Notes: a model not told the origin generated them from the sequence alone. A stretch of DNA of 64,000 bases from Halomonas sp. THAF5a (GCF_009363755.1 NZ_CP045417.1:3410001-3474000), one strand, 5' to 3'. Shown: positions 53,340-62,584, numbered from the stretch's first letter. Made by a program: numbers and translations.

Positions 53340-56123
53340 TCAATGCGCCTCGTCCCAGTTCGCCCCACTCTCGGCCTCGACGATCAGCGCCACGTCGAGC
53401 TCGGCGGCGGCCTGCATGCGCGCCTTCACCTCGTCGATGAAGGCCTCGACCTGTGCCTCGGCCACCTCGAACACCAGCTCGTCGTGGACCTGCATCACCA
53501 TCACGGCGTCGAAGGCCTCGCCGGCGAGCCAGGCGTCCACGTCGATCATGGCGCGCTTGATGATGTCCGCCGCGGTGCCCTGCATGGGCGCGTTGATGGC
53601 GGTGCGCTCGGCGCCCTGGCGGCGCGCGCGGTTCTGGGAGTGGATCTCCGGCAGGTAGAGGCGCCGGCCGAACACCGTCTCGACGAAGCCGTCCTCGGCG
53701 GCCTGGGCGCGGATGCGCTCCATGTAGCGGGCGACGCCCGGATAGCGGTCGAAGTAGCGATCGATGTAGGTCCTGGCCTGGCTCTGCTCGATGTTGAGCT
53801 GGCGGCCGAGTCCCCAGGCGCTCATGCCGTAGATCAGCCCGAAGTTGATCGCCTTGGCGCTGCGGCGCTGGTCCGGCGTGACCCTGTCGAGCCCTACGCC
53901 GAACACCTCGGCGGCGGTGGCGGCGTGGATGTCGCGGCCCTCGGCGAAGGCCTCGAGCAGCCCCTTGTCGCCGGAGAGGTGCGCCATGATGCGCAGCTCG
54001 ATCTGGGAGTAGTCGGCGGCGACGATGCGGTAGCCCGGCCGGGCCACGAAGGCCTGGCGGATGCGCCGCCCCTCCTCGGTGCGGATGGGGATGTTCTGCA
54101 GGTTGGGATCCGACGAGGAGAGCCGGCCGGTGGCCGTGACCGCCTGGTGGTAGCTGGTGTGCAGGCGCCCGGTGGCCTTGTTGACCAGCCGCGGCAGCTT
54201 GTCGGTGTAGGTGGACTTCAGCTTGGCGAGCCCGCGGTGCTCGATGAGCACCTTGGGCAGCGGGTAGTCCAGCGCCAGCTCCTCGAGCACCGCCTCGGCG
54301 GTGGAGGGCGCCCCTTTGGGGGTCTTCTTGATCACCGGGATCTTCTGCTCCTCGAAGAGGATCTGGCCGAGCTGCTTGGGCGAGCCGAGGTTGAACTCGC
54401 GACCGGCGAGCTCATGCGCGCGGCTTTCCAGCTCGCGGATGCGGGTCTCGAGCTCCTGGCTCTGGGCGTGCAGCCGCTCGGGGTCCAGCGCCACGCCGGT
54501 GCGCTCCATGCGCGAGAGCACCGGGATCAGCGGCCGCTCGAGGGTGTCGAGGACCTCGGCCAGGCGCCCCTCGGCCTCGACCCGCGGCCGCAGCAGCCGG
54601 TGCAGGCGCAGGGTGATGTCGACGTCCTCGCAGGCGTAGGGCGCGGCCTGCTCCAGGGCGATCTGGTTGAAGGTGAGCTGCTTGGCGCCCTTGCCGGCGA
54701 TCTCCTCGAAGGAGACCGTCTTCTCGCCCAGGTACTTCAGCGCCAGCGAGTCCATGTCGTGGCGGGTCGCCGTGGAGTCGAGCACGTAGGACGCCAGCAT
54801 GGTGTCCTCCAGCGGCCCGGCCACCGCGATGCCGTGATTGGCCAGCACCGAGATGTCGTACTTGAGGTTCTGGCCGATCTTGGTGCGGCGCTCGTCCTCC
54901 CAGAGCGGGCGCAGGGCCTCGAGCACGGCGTCGCGGTCGAGCTGCGCCGGGGCGTCGAGGTAGTCGTGGGCGAGCGGGATGTAGGCCGCCTCGCCCGGTT
55001 CGAGGGCGAGCCCGACGCCGACCACCTGGGCCTCCATGTAGTTGAGGCTGGTGGTCTCCAGGTCGAAGCAGAAGGCCTCCGCCTCCTCGAGGCGCGCGAG
55101 CCAGGCGTCGAGTTCGGCCTGCTCGAGGATGACGTGATCCTCGCGCCGGTTGCCCTCGCCCGCCGCGTTCTCGCCGCCCTCGTCGCTCGCACCGCCCGCG
55201 GCCGGCGCCGGGGTGCCGCCGGCGACGTCGTCGACGCCCTCGTGGCGGCCCTCCAGCAGCTCCGAGAGCCAGCCCTGGAACTCCAGCCGGCGATAGAGCG
55301 CGACCAGCGCCTCGCGGTCGGGGTGGGCGATGTCCAGGTCGTCGAGGCCCACCGGCAGCTCGCAGTCGGTCTTGATGGTGGCAAGCTCATGGGAGAGGAA
55401 GGCCTGGTCGCGGTGCTCCTCGAGCTTCTTGGGCAGCGTCTTGGCGCCGCGAAAGCCCAGGGTCTTGACCTTCTCCAGGTCGCCGTAGACGGTCTCGAGC
55501 CCGCCCTCCATGCCCTGCAGGAGGCCCAGCGCCGTCTTCTCGCCGACGCCCGGCACGCCGGGGATGTTGTCGACCTTGTCGCCCATCAGCGCCAGGAAGT
55601 CGATGATCCGCTCCGGGGGCAGGCCGAACTTCTCCTCGACGCCGGCGACGTCCAGGGTCTCGTCCTTCATGGTGTTAACCAGGGTGATATGAGCGTTGAC
55701 CAGCTGGGCCATATCCTTGTCGCCGGTGGAGATCACCGCGTCGCGGCCGGCCTCGGTGGCGCGCCTCGCCAGGGTCCCGATGACGTCGTCGGCCTCCACC
55801 CCCTCGATGCACAGGAGCGGCAGCCCCAGCGCGCGCACGCAGTCGTGCAGCGGCGTCACCTGGGAGCGCAGGTCGTCGGGCATCGGCGGGCGATGGGCCT
55901 TGTACTCCTCGAACAGCTCATCGCGGAAGGTCTTGCCGGGGGCGTCGAAGACCACCGCCATGGGGCTGTCGGGATAGTCCTTGATCAGCCGCTTGAGCAT
56001 GTTGAGCACCCCCTTGATCGCCCCGGTGGGCTGCCCCTCGGAGGTGGTCAGCGGCGGCAGGGCGTGGAAGGCGCGGTAGAGATAGGAAGAACCGTCGACG
56101 AGAACGATGGGCGTGTCGGCCAT
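53340..56123 (-). CDS. polA: DNA polymerase I
   Basis: A 927-residue repair and primer-removal polymerase with all three domains. The 5'-3' exonuclease spans residues 1-290 (IVLVDGSSYLYRAFHALP at the start). The 3'-5' exonuclease is active by sequence, with FDLETTSLN supplying the DxE pair. The polymerase motifs are DYSQIELR near residue 700 (motif A), RRSAKAINFGLIYGMSAWGL (motif B) and MQVHDELVFEV near residue 875 (motif C). A low-complexity acidic linker GGTPAPAAGGASDEGGENAAGEG lies before the exonuclease. I start at the ATG before ADTPIVLVDG; the ORF is open 102 bp further up. Confidence 0.96.
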   Translation of the reverse strand: MADTPIVLVDGSSYLYRAFHALPPLTTSEGQPTGAIKGVLNMLKRLIKDYPDSPMAVVFDAPGKTFRDELFEEYKAHRPPMPDDLRSQVTPLHDCVRALGLPLLCIEGVEADDVIGTLARRATEAGRDAVISTGDKDMAQLVNAHITLVNTMKDETLDVAGVEEKFGLPPERIIDFLALMGDKVDNIPGVPGVGEKTALGLLQGMEGGLETVYGDLEKVKTLGFRGAKTLPKKLEEHRDQAFLSHELATIKTDCELPVGLDDLDIAHPDREALVALYRRLEFQGWLSELLEGRHEGVDDVAGGTPAPAAGGASDEGGENAAGEGNRREDHVILEQAELDAWLARLEEAEAFCFDLETTSLNYMEAQVVGVGLALEPGEAAYIPLAHDYLDAPAQLDRDAVLEALRPLWEDERRTKIGQNLKYDISVLANHGIAVAGPLEDTMLASYVLDSTATRHDMDSLALKYLGEKTVSFEEIAGKGAKQLTFNQIALEQAAPYACEDVDITLRLHRLLRPRVEAEGRLAEVLDTLERPLIPVLSRMERTGVALDPERLHAQSQELETRIRELESRAHELAGREFNLGSPKQLGQILFEEQKIPVIKKTPKGAPSTAEAVLEELALDYPLPKVLIEHRGLAKLKSTYTDKLPRLVNKATGRLHTSYHQAVTATGRLSSSDPNLQNIPIRTEEGRRIRQAFVARPGYRIVAADYSQIELRIMAHLSGDKGLLEAFAEGRDIHAATAAEVFGVGLDRVTPDQRRSAKAINFGLIYGMSAWGLGRQLNIEQSQARTYIDRYFDRYPGVARYMERIRAQAAEDGFVETVFGRRLYLPEIHSQNRARRQGAERTAINAPMQGTAADIIKRAMIDVDAWLAGEAFDAVMVMQVHDELVFEVAEAQVEAFIDEVKARMQAAAELDVALIVEAESGANWDEAH

Positions 56124-56312
56124 GTATCGGCATCCATTGAGGCGTGGCATAAGTAAGGAGTGACTGGCCATCCATGATACGCATTGCCGCCGGGTTTTGC
56201 CGCGGATGGTAGGCCACACGGCCACGAGCCCTTACACTGGAGTGACCACCGGGGCGGCCGAGGTGGATCGATCGTGGAGGCGGCCCCGTTTCCCTCGGTA
56301 CTGGAGGCCATC

Positions 56313-56624
56313 ATGAAGAAGATCCTGCGCAGCGACGCGCCCGCCCTGGGGCTCGGCCTTGTCCTGGCTACCGTCCTGGCGCTCCTTGTCAGCGCCGGCG
56401 CGCTCGCCCAGTCGGCCGGCGACCTCGAGCCGGACATCACCATTCGCGAGGAGGAGGATCGCACCATCCGCGAGTACCGGGTCAACGGCGAGCTCTACGC
56501 CATCGAGATCCAGCCCTCCGCCGGCCCCTCCTACTACCTCGTCGACCACGACGGCGACGGCGACTTCGAGCGCCGCGAGGGAGACCGCATCGCCGTGCCC
56601 CAGTGGGTGCTGAAGACCTTCTGA
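56313..56624 (+). CDS. DUF2782 family exported protein
   Basis: A 103-residue protein with a signal peptide (ALGLGLVLATVLALLVSAGALA) and a small mature domain: DITIREEEDRTIREYRVNGELYAIEIQPSAGPSYYLVDHDGDGDFERREG, then VPQWVLKTF. This is the DUF2782 pattern, found beside polA and thrB in pseudomonads and halomonads; the function is unknown. The Asp-Gly repeat DHDGDGDFERR resembles a Ca2+-binding loop. The ATG follows GGAGG by about 7 bp. Confidence 0.85.
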   Translation: MKKILRSDAPALGLGLVLATVLALLVSAGALAQSAGDLEPDITIREEEDRTIREYRVNGELYAIEIQPSAGPSYYLVDHDGDGDFERREGDRIAVPQWVLKTF

Positions 56625-56746
56625 TCCCCAGGCCGCCCCGCCGCGGCCTCCTGGCCTCGCCAACTCTCCCGCCGCGGTCGGGGCGCGTGCATCGGAGGGC
56701 CAAGTCGCTACAATAGGCGGCTTGGCATTTCCCGGGCGAGAGACAC

Positions 56747-57706
56747 ATGGCCGTATTCACACCGCTTACCGACCCTCAGGTCGCCGAGTTCCTCAGCCGC
56801 TTCGACGCGGGCTCGCTGGTCTCCGTCGAGGGCGTGCCCGCCGGCACCGAGAACAGCACCTTCTTCGTCACCACCGACCGACGCGAGCTGGTGCTGACCC
56901 TGTTCGAGCAGGGCGAGCACGAGGAGCTGCCGTTCTTCGTCGACCTGCTCGACTACCTGGACGAGCACCGCCTGCCGGTCCCGGGTCCCCTCCACGATCG
57001 CGACGGCGTGGCCCTGCACACCCTGGCCGGCAAGCCGGCGCTGCTGTTCCCCCGGCTGCCCGGCAAGCACCCCAAGGCGCCGAACCTCGCCCAGTGCCGC
57101 GAACTGGGCGACGCCCTGGGGCGCATGCACGCGGTCTCCCGGCACTTCCCCGGCCACCGCCCCAATCCCCGGGACCTGCACTGGCTGCTGCCCATGCACC
57201 ACAAGGTACTGGTCTACCTGTCACCCGAGGACCAGGCGCTGATGAAGGACGAGGTGGAGACCTACCAGGGCTACTTCGGCGACGCGCCGGACCTGCCCCA
57301 GGGGGCCCTTCACGGCGATCTGTTCCGCGACAACACCCTGTTCGACGGGGATCGCCTGGGCGGACTGATCGACTTCTACAACGGCTGTACCGGCGACCTG
57401 CTGTTCGACCTGGCCATCGTCGTCAACGACTGGGCCACCGAGCCCGACGGCCGCCTGGACCCGGCCCGCCACGACGCCCTGCTCGGCGCCTACCTGGCCC
57501 GTCGGCCGCTCACCGCCGCCGAGCGCGATGCCTGGCCGATGATGCTGCGCCTGACCGCGCTGCGCTACTGGCTCTCCCGGCTGCTGGTGGTCTACGTCGA
57601 TCCGCCGGCCCACGACCTCACCCCCCACGACCCCGACCAGTTCCGCACCGTCCTCGAGGCGCGCCTGGCGCACGGTGCCCTGCCGCTACCGGAAGGAGAC
57701 GCATGA
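56747..57706 (+). CDS. thrB: Homoserine kinase, APH-fold type
   Basis: A 319-residue kinase that phosphorylates homoserine in threonine synthesis. It belongs to the aminoglycoside-phosphotransferase fold, not the GHMP family of E. coli ThrB. FLSRFDAGSLVSVEGVPAGTENSTFFVTTDRRELVLTLFE is the N-lobe, ALHGDLFRDNTLFDGDRLGGLIDFYNGCTG the catalytic loop with Asp and the Mg-binding DFY. Found next to polA in pseudomonads too. It overlaps speA by 4 bp, linking threonine and polyamine genes in one transcript. Confidence 0.92.
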   Translation: MAVFTPLTDPQVAEFLSRFDAGSLVSVEGVPAGTENSTFFVTTDRRELVLTLFEQGEHEELPFFVDLLDYLDEHRLPVPGPLHDRDGVALHTLAGKPALLFPRLPGKHPKAPNLAQCRELGDALGRMHAVSRHFPGHRPNPRDLHWLLPMHHKVLVYLSPEDQALMKDEVETYQGYFGDAPDLPQGALHGDLFRDNTLFDGDRLGGLIDFYNGCTGDLLFDLAIVVNDWATEPDGRLDPARHDALLGAYLARRPLTAAERDAWPMMLRLTALRYWLSRLLVVYVDPPAHDLTPHDPDQFRTVLEARLAHGALPLPEGDA

Positions 57707-59622
57707 GTCAGCCCAAGAGCAAGGCCGGACCGGCCCAGCGAGCGCGCCGCACCTGGAACATCGACCAGTGGGGCAGCGGCTACTTCGACGTCAACGACGA
57801 CGGCCAGGCCCTGGTGCGCCCGCTGGGCAGCGACGACGACGGCCCCGCCCTGCCCCTGCAGCCGCTGGTCCACAAGCTGCGCGAGGCCGGCCTGCGCCTG
57901 CCGGTGCTGGTGCGCTTCACCGACATCCTGCACGACCGGGTCGAGCAGCTCTGCGCCGCCTTCGACACCGCCATGCAGGAGGAGGCCTTCTCGGGCGGCT
58001 ACACCGCCGTCTACCCGATCAAGGTCAACCAGCAGCGCCGGGTGGTCGAGTCGATCCTCGGCACCTACGAGCGCGGCCGCGGCCGCGTCGGCCTCGAGGC
58101 CGGCAGCAAGCCGGAGCTGCTGGCCGTGCTCGCGCTCTCCGCCGACGGCTCCTCGCTGATCGTCTGCAACGGCTACAAGGATCGCGAGTACATCCGCCTG
58201 GCGCTGATGGGCGAGAAGATCGGCCACCGGGTCTACCTGGTGGTGGAGAAGCTCTCGGAGCTGCCGCTGATCCTCGAGGAGGCGCGCCGCCTCGGCGTCA
58301 CCCCGCGCATCGGCCTGCGCGCCCGGCTCTCCTCGGTGGGCCGCGGCCGCTGGCAGGACACCGGCGGCGAGAAGTCGAAGTTCGGCCTCACCGCCAGCCA
58401 GATCCTCAGCGTGGTGGCGCAGCTGCGCGAGGCCGATGCCCTGGAGAGCCTGCAGCTGGTGCACTTCCACCTCGGCTCGCAGATCGCCAACATCCGCGAC
58501 ATCCAGCGCGGCCTGCGCGAGTGCGCCCGCTTCTACCAGAGCCTGGTGGAACTGGGCGCCCCGGTGGACACCGTGGACGTCGGCGGGGGTCTCGGCATCG
58601 ACTACGAGGGCACCCGCTCCAGGAGCTTCTGCTCCGCCAACTACTCCATGCTCGAGTACGCCCGCAACGTGGTGGCGGCCTTCGCCCAGGCCTGCGCCGA
58701 GCAGGAGCTGCCCCAGCCGCACATCATCAGCGAGTCCGGCCGCGCCCTGACCGCCCACCACGCGGTGCTGATTTCCAACGTGATCGGCGAGGAGCGGGTC
58801 AGCCACCTCTCACCCGAGCGGCGGGTGAAGGACGAGCCCCAGGTCGACGAGCTGTGGCGGGTCCACGACCTGCTCCACGAGCGCGCCGAACCCCGCGGCC
58901 TGGTGGAGGCCTGGCACGACCTGGTGCACGCCATGGGCGACCTCCAGGAGCGCTTCGTGATCGGCATGACCGACATCGACGCCCGTGCCGAGGGCGAGAG
59001 CGTCTACTTCGCCGCCTGCGCGCGGCTGCGCGGCCTGCTCGACAACCGCAACCGCGCCCACCGCGAGATCAGCGACGAACTGGCCGAGAAGCTCGCCGAC
59101 AAGCTGTTCGTCAACTTCTCGCTGTTCCAGTCGGTGCCCGACGTCTGGGGCATCCAGCAGATCTTCCCGGTGCTGCCGCTGGAGGGCCTGCACCGCGGCC
59201 CCGAGCGGCGCGGCGTGATCCAGGACATCACCTGCGACTCCGACGGGCGCATCGACGGCTACGTCGACGGCCAGGGGGTCGAGACCACCCTGCCGCTGCC
59301 CGAGTGGCGCGAGGGCGAGGAGAAGCTGCTGGGCTTCTTCCTGGTGGGCGCCTACCAGGAGATCCTCGGCGACCTGCACAACCTGTTCGGCGACACCGAC
59401 TCCGTGGACGCGGCCCTGACCGCCGACGGCGAGTGGTCGATCAGCCAGGCCCAGCAGGGCGATCGGGTCTCCGATGTGCTGGGCTACGTCAACTTCGACG
59501 TCTCGACCCTGCGCGACCACCTCGCCGAGCAGCTCGCCCGCAGCGGCCTCGACGGGGCCCAGCAGCGGGCCTTCCTCGACGACCTCTCCGACGGGCTCGA
59601 CGGCTACACCTACCTCGAATAG
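57703..59622 (+). CDS. speA: Biosynthetic arginine decarboxylase
   Basis: A 639-residue PLP enzyme of fold III that turns arginine into agmatine, the first step of one putrescine route. WNIDQWGSGYFDVNDDG starts the protein; K107 in AVYPIKVNQQRRVVES is the PLP lysine; DVGGGLGIDYEGTRS and ISESGRALTAHHAVLISNV are further active-site segments. Length matches the E. coli enzyme (658). It overlaps thrB (ATGA). No speB is visible downstream. Confidence 0.95.
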   Translation: MSQPKSKAGPAQRARRTWNIDQWGSGYFDVNDDGQALVRPLGSDDDGPALPLQPLVHKLREAGLRLPVLVRFTDILHDRVEQLCAAFDTAMQEEAFSGGYTAVYPIKVNQQRRVVESILGTYERGRGRVGLEAGSKPELLAVLALSADGSSLIVCNGYKDREYIRLALMGEKIGHRVYLVVEKLSELPLILEEARRLGVTPRIGLRARLSSVGRGRWQDTGGEKSKFGLTASQILSVVAQLREADALESLQLVHFHLGSQIANIRDIQRGLRECARFYQSLVELGAPVDTVDVGGGLGIDYEGTRSRSFCSANYSMLEYARNVVAAFAQACAEQELPQPHIISESGRALTAHHAVLISNVIGEERVSHLSPERRVKDEPQVDELWRVHDLLHERAEPRGLVEAWHDLVHAMGDLQERFVIGMTDIDARAEGESVYFAACARLRGLLDNRNRAHREISDELAEKLADKLFVNFSLFQSVPDVWGIQQIFPVLPLEGLHRGPERRGVIQDITCDSDGRIDGYVDGQGVETTLPLPEWREGEEKLLGFFLVGAYQEILGDLHNLFGDTDSVDAALTADGEWSISQAQQGDRVSDVLGYVNFDVSTLRDHLAEQLARSGLDGAQQRAFLDDLSDGLDGYTYLE

Positions 59623-59660
59623 GTAGGTACCGGCCTGGCGCCGATCGCCCCTAGACGACC

Positions 59661-59688
59661 ACGCCCCGCGGCCTCGGCCGCGGGGCGT
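59661..59688 (+). terminator. Intrinsic terminator after speA
   Basis: ACGCCCCGCGGCC and GGCCGCGGGGCGT form a perfect stem of up to 13 bp with a minimal loop, 39 bp after the speA stop, followed by TGT. Confidence 0.78.
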
Positions 59689-59731
59689 TGTCATGTCAGG
59701 GCGTTGTCGTTGTTAGCGACGTCGCGCTCGC

Positions 59732-60397
59732 TCAGTCCACCACGCGGGTCGTGACCGCGAGGCCGCCGTCAAGCGAGAAGGCGAGCGTGGCGCCCCGGGG
59801 CAGCGGACCGACGCCGGCCGGGGTGCCGGTGATCACCACGTCGCCGGGCTCCAGGGTGAAGTGGCGGCTCATCTGGGCCAGCAGCGCCGGCACAGGGAAG
59901 AGCATGTCCGCGCCCCGGCCGTGCTGGCGGGCCTCGCCGTCCACCTCGAGGGTGAAGGCGAGCGACGCCCAGTCCGGGACCTCGGTCAGTGGCAGGAAGG
60001 CCGAGAGCGGGCAGGCGCCGTCGAAGGCCTTGGCGACCTCCCAGGGATGCCCCTTCGCCTTCAGGCCCGCCTGGACATCGCGCAGGGTCAGGTCCAGGGC
60101 CAGCCCGAGGCCGGCCACGCCACGCTCGGCCTGCTCCGGCGTGGCGCTCGAGAGCGTCTCGCCGATCAGCAGCGCCAGCTCCGTCTCGTAGTGCACCTCG
60201 CCCCGGGCGAAGGGCGCCTTGATCGGCGCCTCCAGCGCCACGGCGGCGGTCGCCGGCTTGATGAACAGCAGCGGCTCGCTCGGCACCGGGTTGTCCAGCT
60301 CCCGGGCGTGCTCGGCGTAGTTGCGGCCGACGCAGACGATCTTGCCGAGCGGCTCGGCGAACGGCCGGCCATCGGTGAAACGGGGCACGAAGCGCAT
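59732..60397 (-). CDS. Fumarylacetoacetate hydrolase family protein (acylpyruvase-like)
   Basis: A 221-residue enzyme of the FAH superfamily, similar in size to YcgM and human FAHD1 acylpyruvate hydrolases. KIVCVGRNYAEHARELDNPVPSEPLLFIKPATA is the family start; VHYETELALLIG supplies the metal-binding E-x-E motif, and LRDVQAGLKAKGHPWEVAKAFDGACPLSAFLP plus GDVVITGTPAGVGPL complete the site. The substrate is likely an acylpyruvate or oxaloacetate-type compound. Single gene, convergent with speA. Confidence 0.9.
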   Translation of the reverse strand: MRFVPRFTDGRPFAEPLGKIVCVGRNYAEHARELDNPVPSEPLLFIKPATAAVALEAPIKAPFARGEVHYETELALLIGETLSSATPEQAERGVAGLGLALDLTLRDVQAGLKAKGHPWEVAKAFDGACPLSAFLPLTEVPDWASLAFTLEVDGEARQHGRGADMLFPVPALLAQMSRHFTLEPGDVVITGTPAGVGPLPRGATLAFSLDGGLAVTTRVVD

Positions 60398-60592
60398 GGG
60401 GACTCCTCTCCTTCTCGTGGGTGCCGGGGCGGTCGAACGACCGGCATTTCAGTCTACCGAAGCCGGCCCCGGGGTCCAGCGCCGCCCGATCGAGCACGCC
60501 TCGTCATCACGCAACTGAAAGAATCCGCGGCTAGGGTAGGCACATCACGCCTCGAGTCGTGAGCCCAGGATCCGGAAGACCAGCGCATGTTT

Positions 60593-60619
60593 AGCTCGCC
60601 TGCGGGCGAGCTCTTTTTT
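60593..60619 (+). terminator. Orphan intrinsic terminator on the plus strand
   Basis: AGCTCGCC and GGCGAGCT pair perfectly around TGCG and are followed by CTTTTTT, a textbook Rho-independent terminator. No annotated plus-strand gene ends here: speA stops almost 1 kb upstream with its own terminator, and the FAH gene runs the other way. It may end an unannotated small RNA. Confidence 0.85.
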
Positions 60620-60681
60620 GGCTGAAGAAAGGCGGGAAGAAGGCGGGAAGGAAGCGGCGTGATCACAAAGTGGATACGCAC

Positions 60682-60706
60682 AAAAAAACCGCCTTCGAGG
60701 GCGGTT
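60682..60706 (-). terminator. Intrinsic terminator of the tRNA operon
   Basis: Read on the minus strand, AACCGCC and GGCGGTT pair around a six-base loop and are followed by seven T. It lies 37 bp beyond the 3' end of tRNA-Thr and ends the Phe-Gln-Thr transcript. Confidence 0.9.
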
Positions 60707-60742
60707 GCTTGTATGCTGCGACTCATTTTCCCGATGCTTCTA

Positions 60743-60818
<76 letters not shown>

Positions 60819-60861
60819 GCGGGAACCGACTCGAGTCACAGAATCGGAAACAGGGTTGACG

Positions 60862-60936
60862 TGGCTGGGGTAGCAGGATTCGAACCTGCGCATGCCGATA
60901 CCAAAAACCGGTGCCTTACCGCTTGGCTATACCCCA
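60862..60936 (-). tRNA. tRNA-Gln (anticodon TTG)
   Basis: A 75-nt cloverleaf with encoded CCA. Acceptor TGGGGTA pairs with TACCCCA, the D-arm is GCCAAGCGGTAAGGC, and the anticodon loop reads CGGTTTTTGGTATCG with TTG. The T-arm is GCAGGTTCGAATCCTGC. Middle gene of the operon. Confidence 0.97.
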
Positions 60937-60942
60937 GCATTA

Positions 60943-61018
60943 TGGTGGCCAGAGACGGAATCGAACCGCCGACACGGGGATTTTCAATCCCCTGCTCTAC
61001 CAACTGAGCTATCTGGCC
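60943..61018 (-). tRNA. tRNA-Phe (anticodon GAA)
   Basis: A 76-nt cloverleaf with encoded CCA. Acceptor GGCCAGA pairs with TCTGGCC, the D-arm is GCTCAGTTGGTAGAGC, and the anticodon stem-loop GGGGATTGAAAATCCCC contains GAA. First gene of the operon, six bases upstream of tRNA-Gln. Confidence 0.97.
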
Positions 61019-61035
61019 CCTCGCCAACGGTGCGT

Positions 61036-61064
61036 ATTAAACCGCACTGGCCCGCCGCCGTCAA
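61036..61064 (-). promoter_or_regulatory. Sigma-70 promoter of the tRNA operon
   Basis: On the minus strand TTGACG (61064-61059) and TTTAAT (61041-61036) are separated by exactly 17 bp, ending 17 bp before the tRNA-Phe 5' end. A T-rich stretch just upstream could act as an UP-like element. Confidence 0.8.
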
Positions 61065-61112
61065 CTCTTTTTGATTCAGAAAGTTGGAAGGCAGTCGCGG
61101 GCCCCGTCGCGC

Positions 61113-61385
61113 CTACTGCTCGGGCGGCACGTAGCCCTCGGCCTGGTCGGTTTCCCGGTTGTCGAGGAAGCGCTCCATCTGCTCCATCAGGTACTCCCGG
61201 GAGGCGGCGTCGAGCATGTTGAGGTGCTTCTCGTTGATCAGGCGGGTCTGCAGCGCCTGCCACTCCTCCCAGGCCCGCTTCGAGACGCTGGCCTGGATCT
61301 CCTGGCCCTTCTTGCCCGGCAGCGGCGGGAACGGCAGGGCCTCCATCTCCTTCTGGTACTTGCGGCAGAACACGATCTGGCTCAT
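61113..61385 (-). CDS. yggX: YggX family iron trafficking / oxidative damage protection protein
   Basis: A 90-residue soluble protein. IVFCRKYQKEMEALPFPPLPGKKGQEI is the family start with the conserved Cys7, and WEEWQALQTRLINEKHLNMLDAASREYLMEQMERFL completes the domain. YggX protects Fe-S enzymes from oxidative damage and limits Fenton chemistry. As in E. coli it directly follows mutY, here by 21 bp on the same strand. Confidence 0.96.
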   Translation of the reverse strand: MSQIVFCRKYQKEMEALPFPPLPGKKGQEIQASVSKRAWEEWQALQTRLINEKHLNMLDAASREYLMEQMERFLDNRETDQAEGYVPPEQ

Positions 61386-61406
61386 CGGGACTCTCCTCGT
61401 GCGGGC

Positions 61407-62498
61407 TCAGGGCCCGGCGGTGGTGGTCAGGGCAAAGGGGGCCAGCGACTCCAGCAGCGCCTTGACCGGCGCCGCCAGGCCGATGCTGGCGGGATCGGCG
61501 GGATCGTACCAGCGGCGCGCCTCGCCCACCGAATCCAGCCGGGCGATGCGCGCCGGCTGCGGGGTAATCTCGAGGCGGAAGTGGCTGAAGACGTGGGTGA
61601 AGGGCGTCCAGGCCGCGTCGAGCTCGCTGCCCGGCGCATGGACGGCCAGCCAGGCCGCCAGGGCCTCGCGATCGTCGAACTGGGGCAGGCTCCAGAGCCC
61701 GCCCCACAGGCCGCTGGCGGGGCGCTGCTCGAGCAGCACGCGCCCCTCGCCGTCCTGCAGCAGCAGCATGGTGGTGGTGCGAGTCGGCACGGCCTTCTTC
61801 GGCTTCGACTCGGGGAAGCGCTTCTCCTCGCCGCGGGCATGGGCGAGGCACTCCGCCTCGAAGGGGCAGCGGGCGCAGTCCGGCTGCCCGCGACGGCAGA
61901 GGGTCGCTCCCAGGTCCATCATCGCCTGGGTGAAGTCGACCACGCGCGCCTCGGGGGTATAGTGCTCGGCCAGGGCCCAGAGGCGGCGCTCCACCGCCGG
62001 CCGCCCCGGCCAGCCCTCCACGGCGTGCAGGCGCGTCAGCACCCGCTTAACGTTGCCGTCGAGGATCACCGCCCGCCGCCCGGTGCTCTGGGCGATGATC
62101 GCCCCGGCCGTGGAGCGACCGATACCGGGCAGCGCGGCCATCGCCTCGAGGCTCTCCACCGGAAACGCCCCGCCGTGCTCCTCGACGACGACCCGCGCGG
62201 CCTTGTGCAGGTTGCGCCCCCGGGCGTAGTAGCCGAGCCCGGTCCAGAGGTGCAGCACCTCGTCCTGCCCGGCGGCGGCCAGGGTGGCGACGTCGGGGAA
62301 GCGCGCCATGAAGCGCTCGAAGTAGGGGATCACCGTGGCGACCTGGGTCTGCTGCAGCATGATCTCCGAGACCCATACCCGGTAGGGACTGCGATCCTGC
62401 TGCCAGGGCAGGTCGTGGCGGCCGTGCTCGTCGAACCATGCGAGCAGGCGCTGCTGGAAGCGTTCGGGGGGCAGGATGGCGGGCGGCATCTCGCTCAT
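61407..62498 (-). CDS. mutY: A/G-specific adenine DNA glycosylase
   Basis: A 363-residue base-excision enzyme that removes A opposite 8-oxoG. Catalytic E45 lies in [13 protein letters not shown], the helix-hairpin-helix is [12 protein letters not shown] with D147 in ILDGNVKRV, and the 4Fe-4S cluster uses C201, C208, C211 and C217 (Cx6Cx2Cx5C). The C-terminal NUDIX-like 8-oxoG recognition domain begins near residue 240 ([29 protein letters not shown]). I start at the ATG before SEMPPAIL; a TTG four codons upstream is less likely. Confidence 0.96.
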   Translation of the reverse strand: MSEMPPAILPPERFQQRLLAWFDEHGRHDLPWQQDRSPYRVWVSEIMLQQTQVATVIPYFERFMARFPDVATLAAAGQDEVLHLWTGLGYYARGRNLHKAARVVVEEHGGAFPVESLEAMAALPGIGRSTAGAIIAQSTGRRAVILDGNVKRVLTRLHAVEGWPGRPAVERRLWALAEHYTPEARVVDFTQAMMDLGATLCRRGQPDCARCPFEAECLAHARGEEKRFPESKPKKAVPTRTTTMLLLQDGEGRVLLEQRPASGLWGGLWSLPQFDDREALAAWLAVHAPGSELDAAWTPFTHVFSHFRLEITPQPARIARLDSVGEARRWYDPADPASIGLAAPVKALLESLAPFALTTTAGP

Positions 62499-62554
62499 GG
62501 ACTCTCTCAACGACTATTTCGACGGATCGCTCGACACGATGCTCTCAGGGCACG

Positions 62555-62584
62555 AAAAAAAGCGCCGACTGGGGAAGTCGGCGC
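62555..62584 (-). terminator. Intrinsic terminator after the AsmA-family gene
   Basis: On the minus strand GCGCCGACT and AGTCGGCGC pair perfectly around a five-base loop and are followed by seven T. It lies just past the AsmA-family stop, so mutY-yggX need their own promoter. Confidence 0.92.

Larger units (their letters stand above)
60398..60742. other. Intergenic region upstream of the tRNA cluster end, possible small RNA
   Basis: 345 bp without a convincing protein gene lie between the FAH gene start and tRNA-Thr. The region holds two terminators of opposite polarity, listed separately: a plus-strand one at about 60593 and a minus-strand one at about 60682. The A/G-rich stretch between them (about 60622-60656) has no ORF with a ribosome binding site. 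Confidence 0.6.

Noticed and set aside
53343..56156. 937-codon plus-strand open frame opposite polA
   Set aside because: Same antisense artefact; polA on the minus strand has all its domains and motifs.
60541..60619. SRP RNA (4.5S) because of CAGGATCCGGAAGA
   Set aside because: The asymmetric loop and long helix of SRP RNA cannot be formed; only the short CCGGAAG string is shared.
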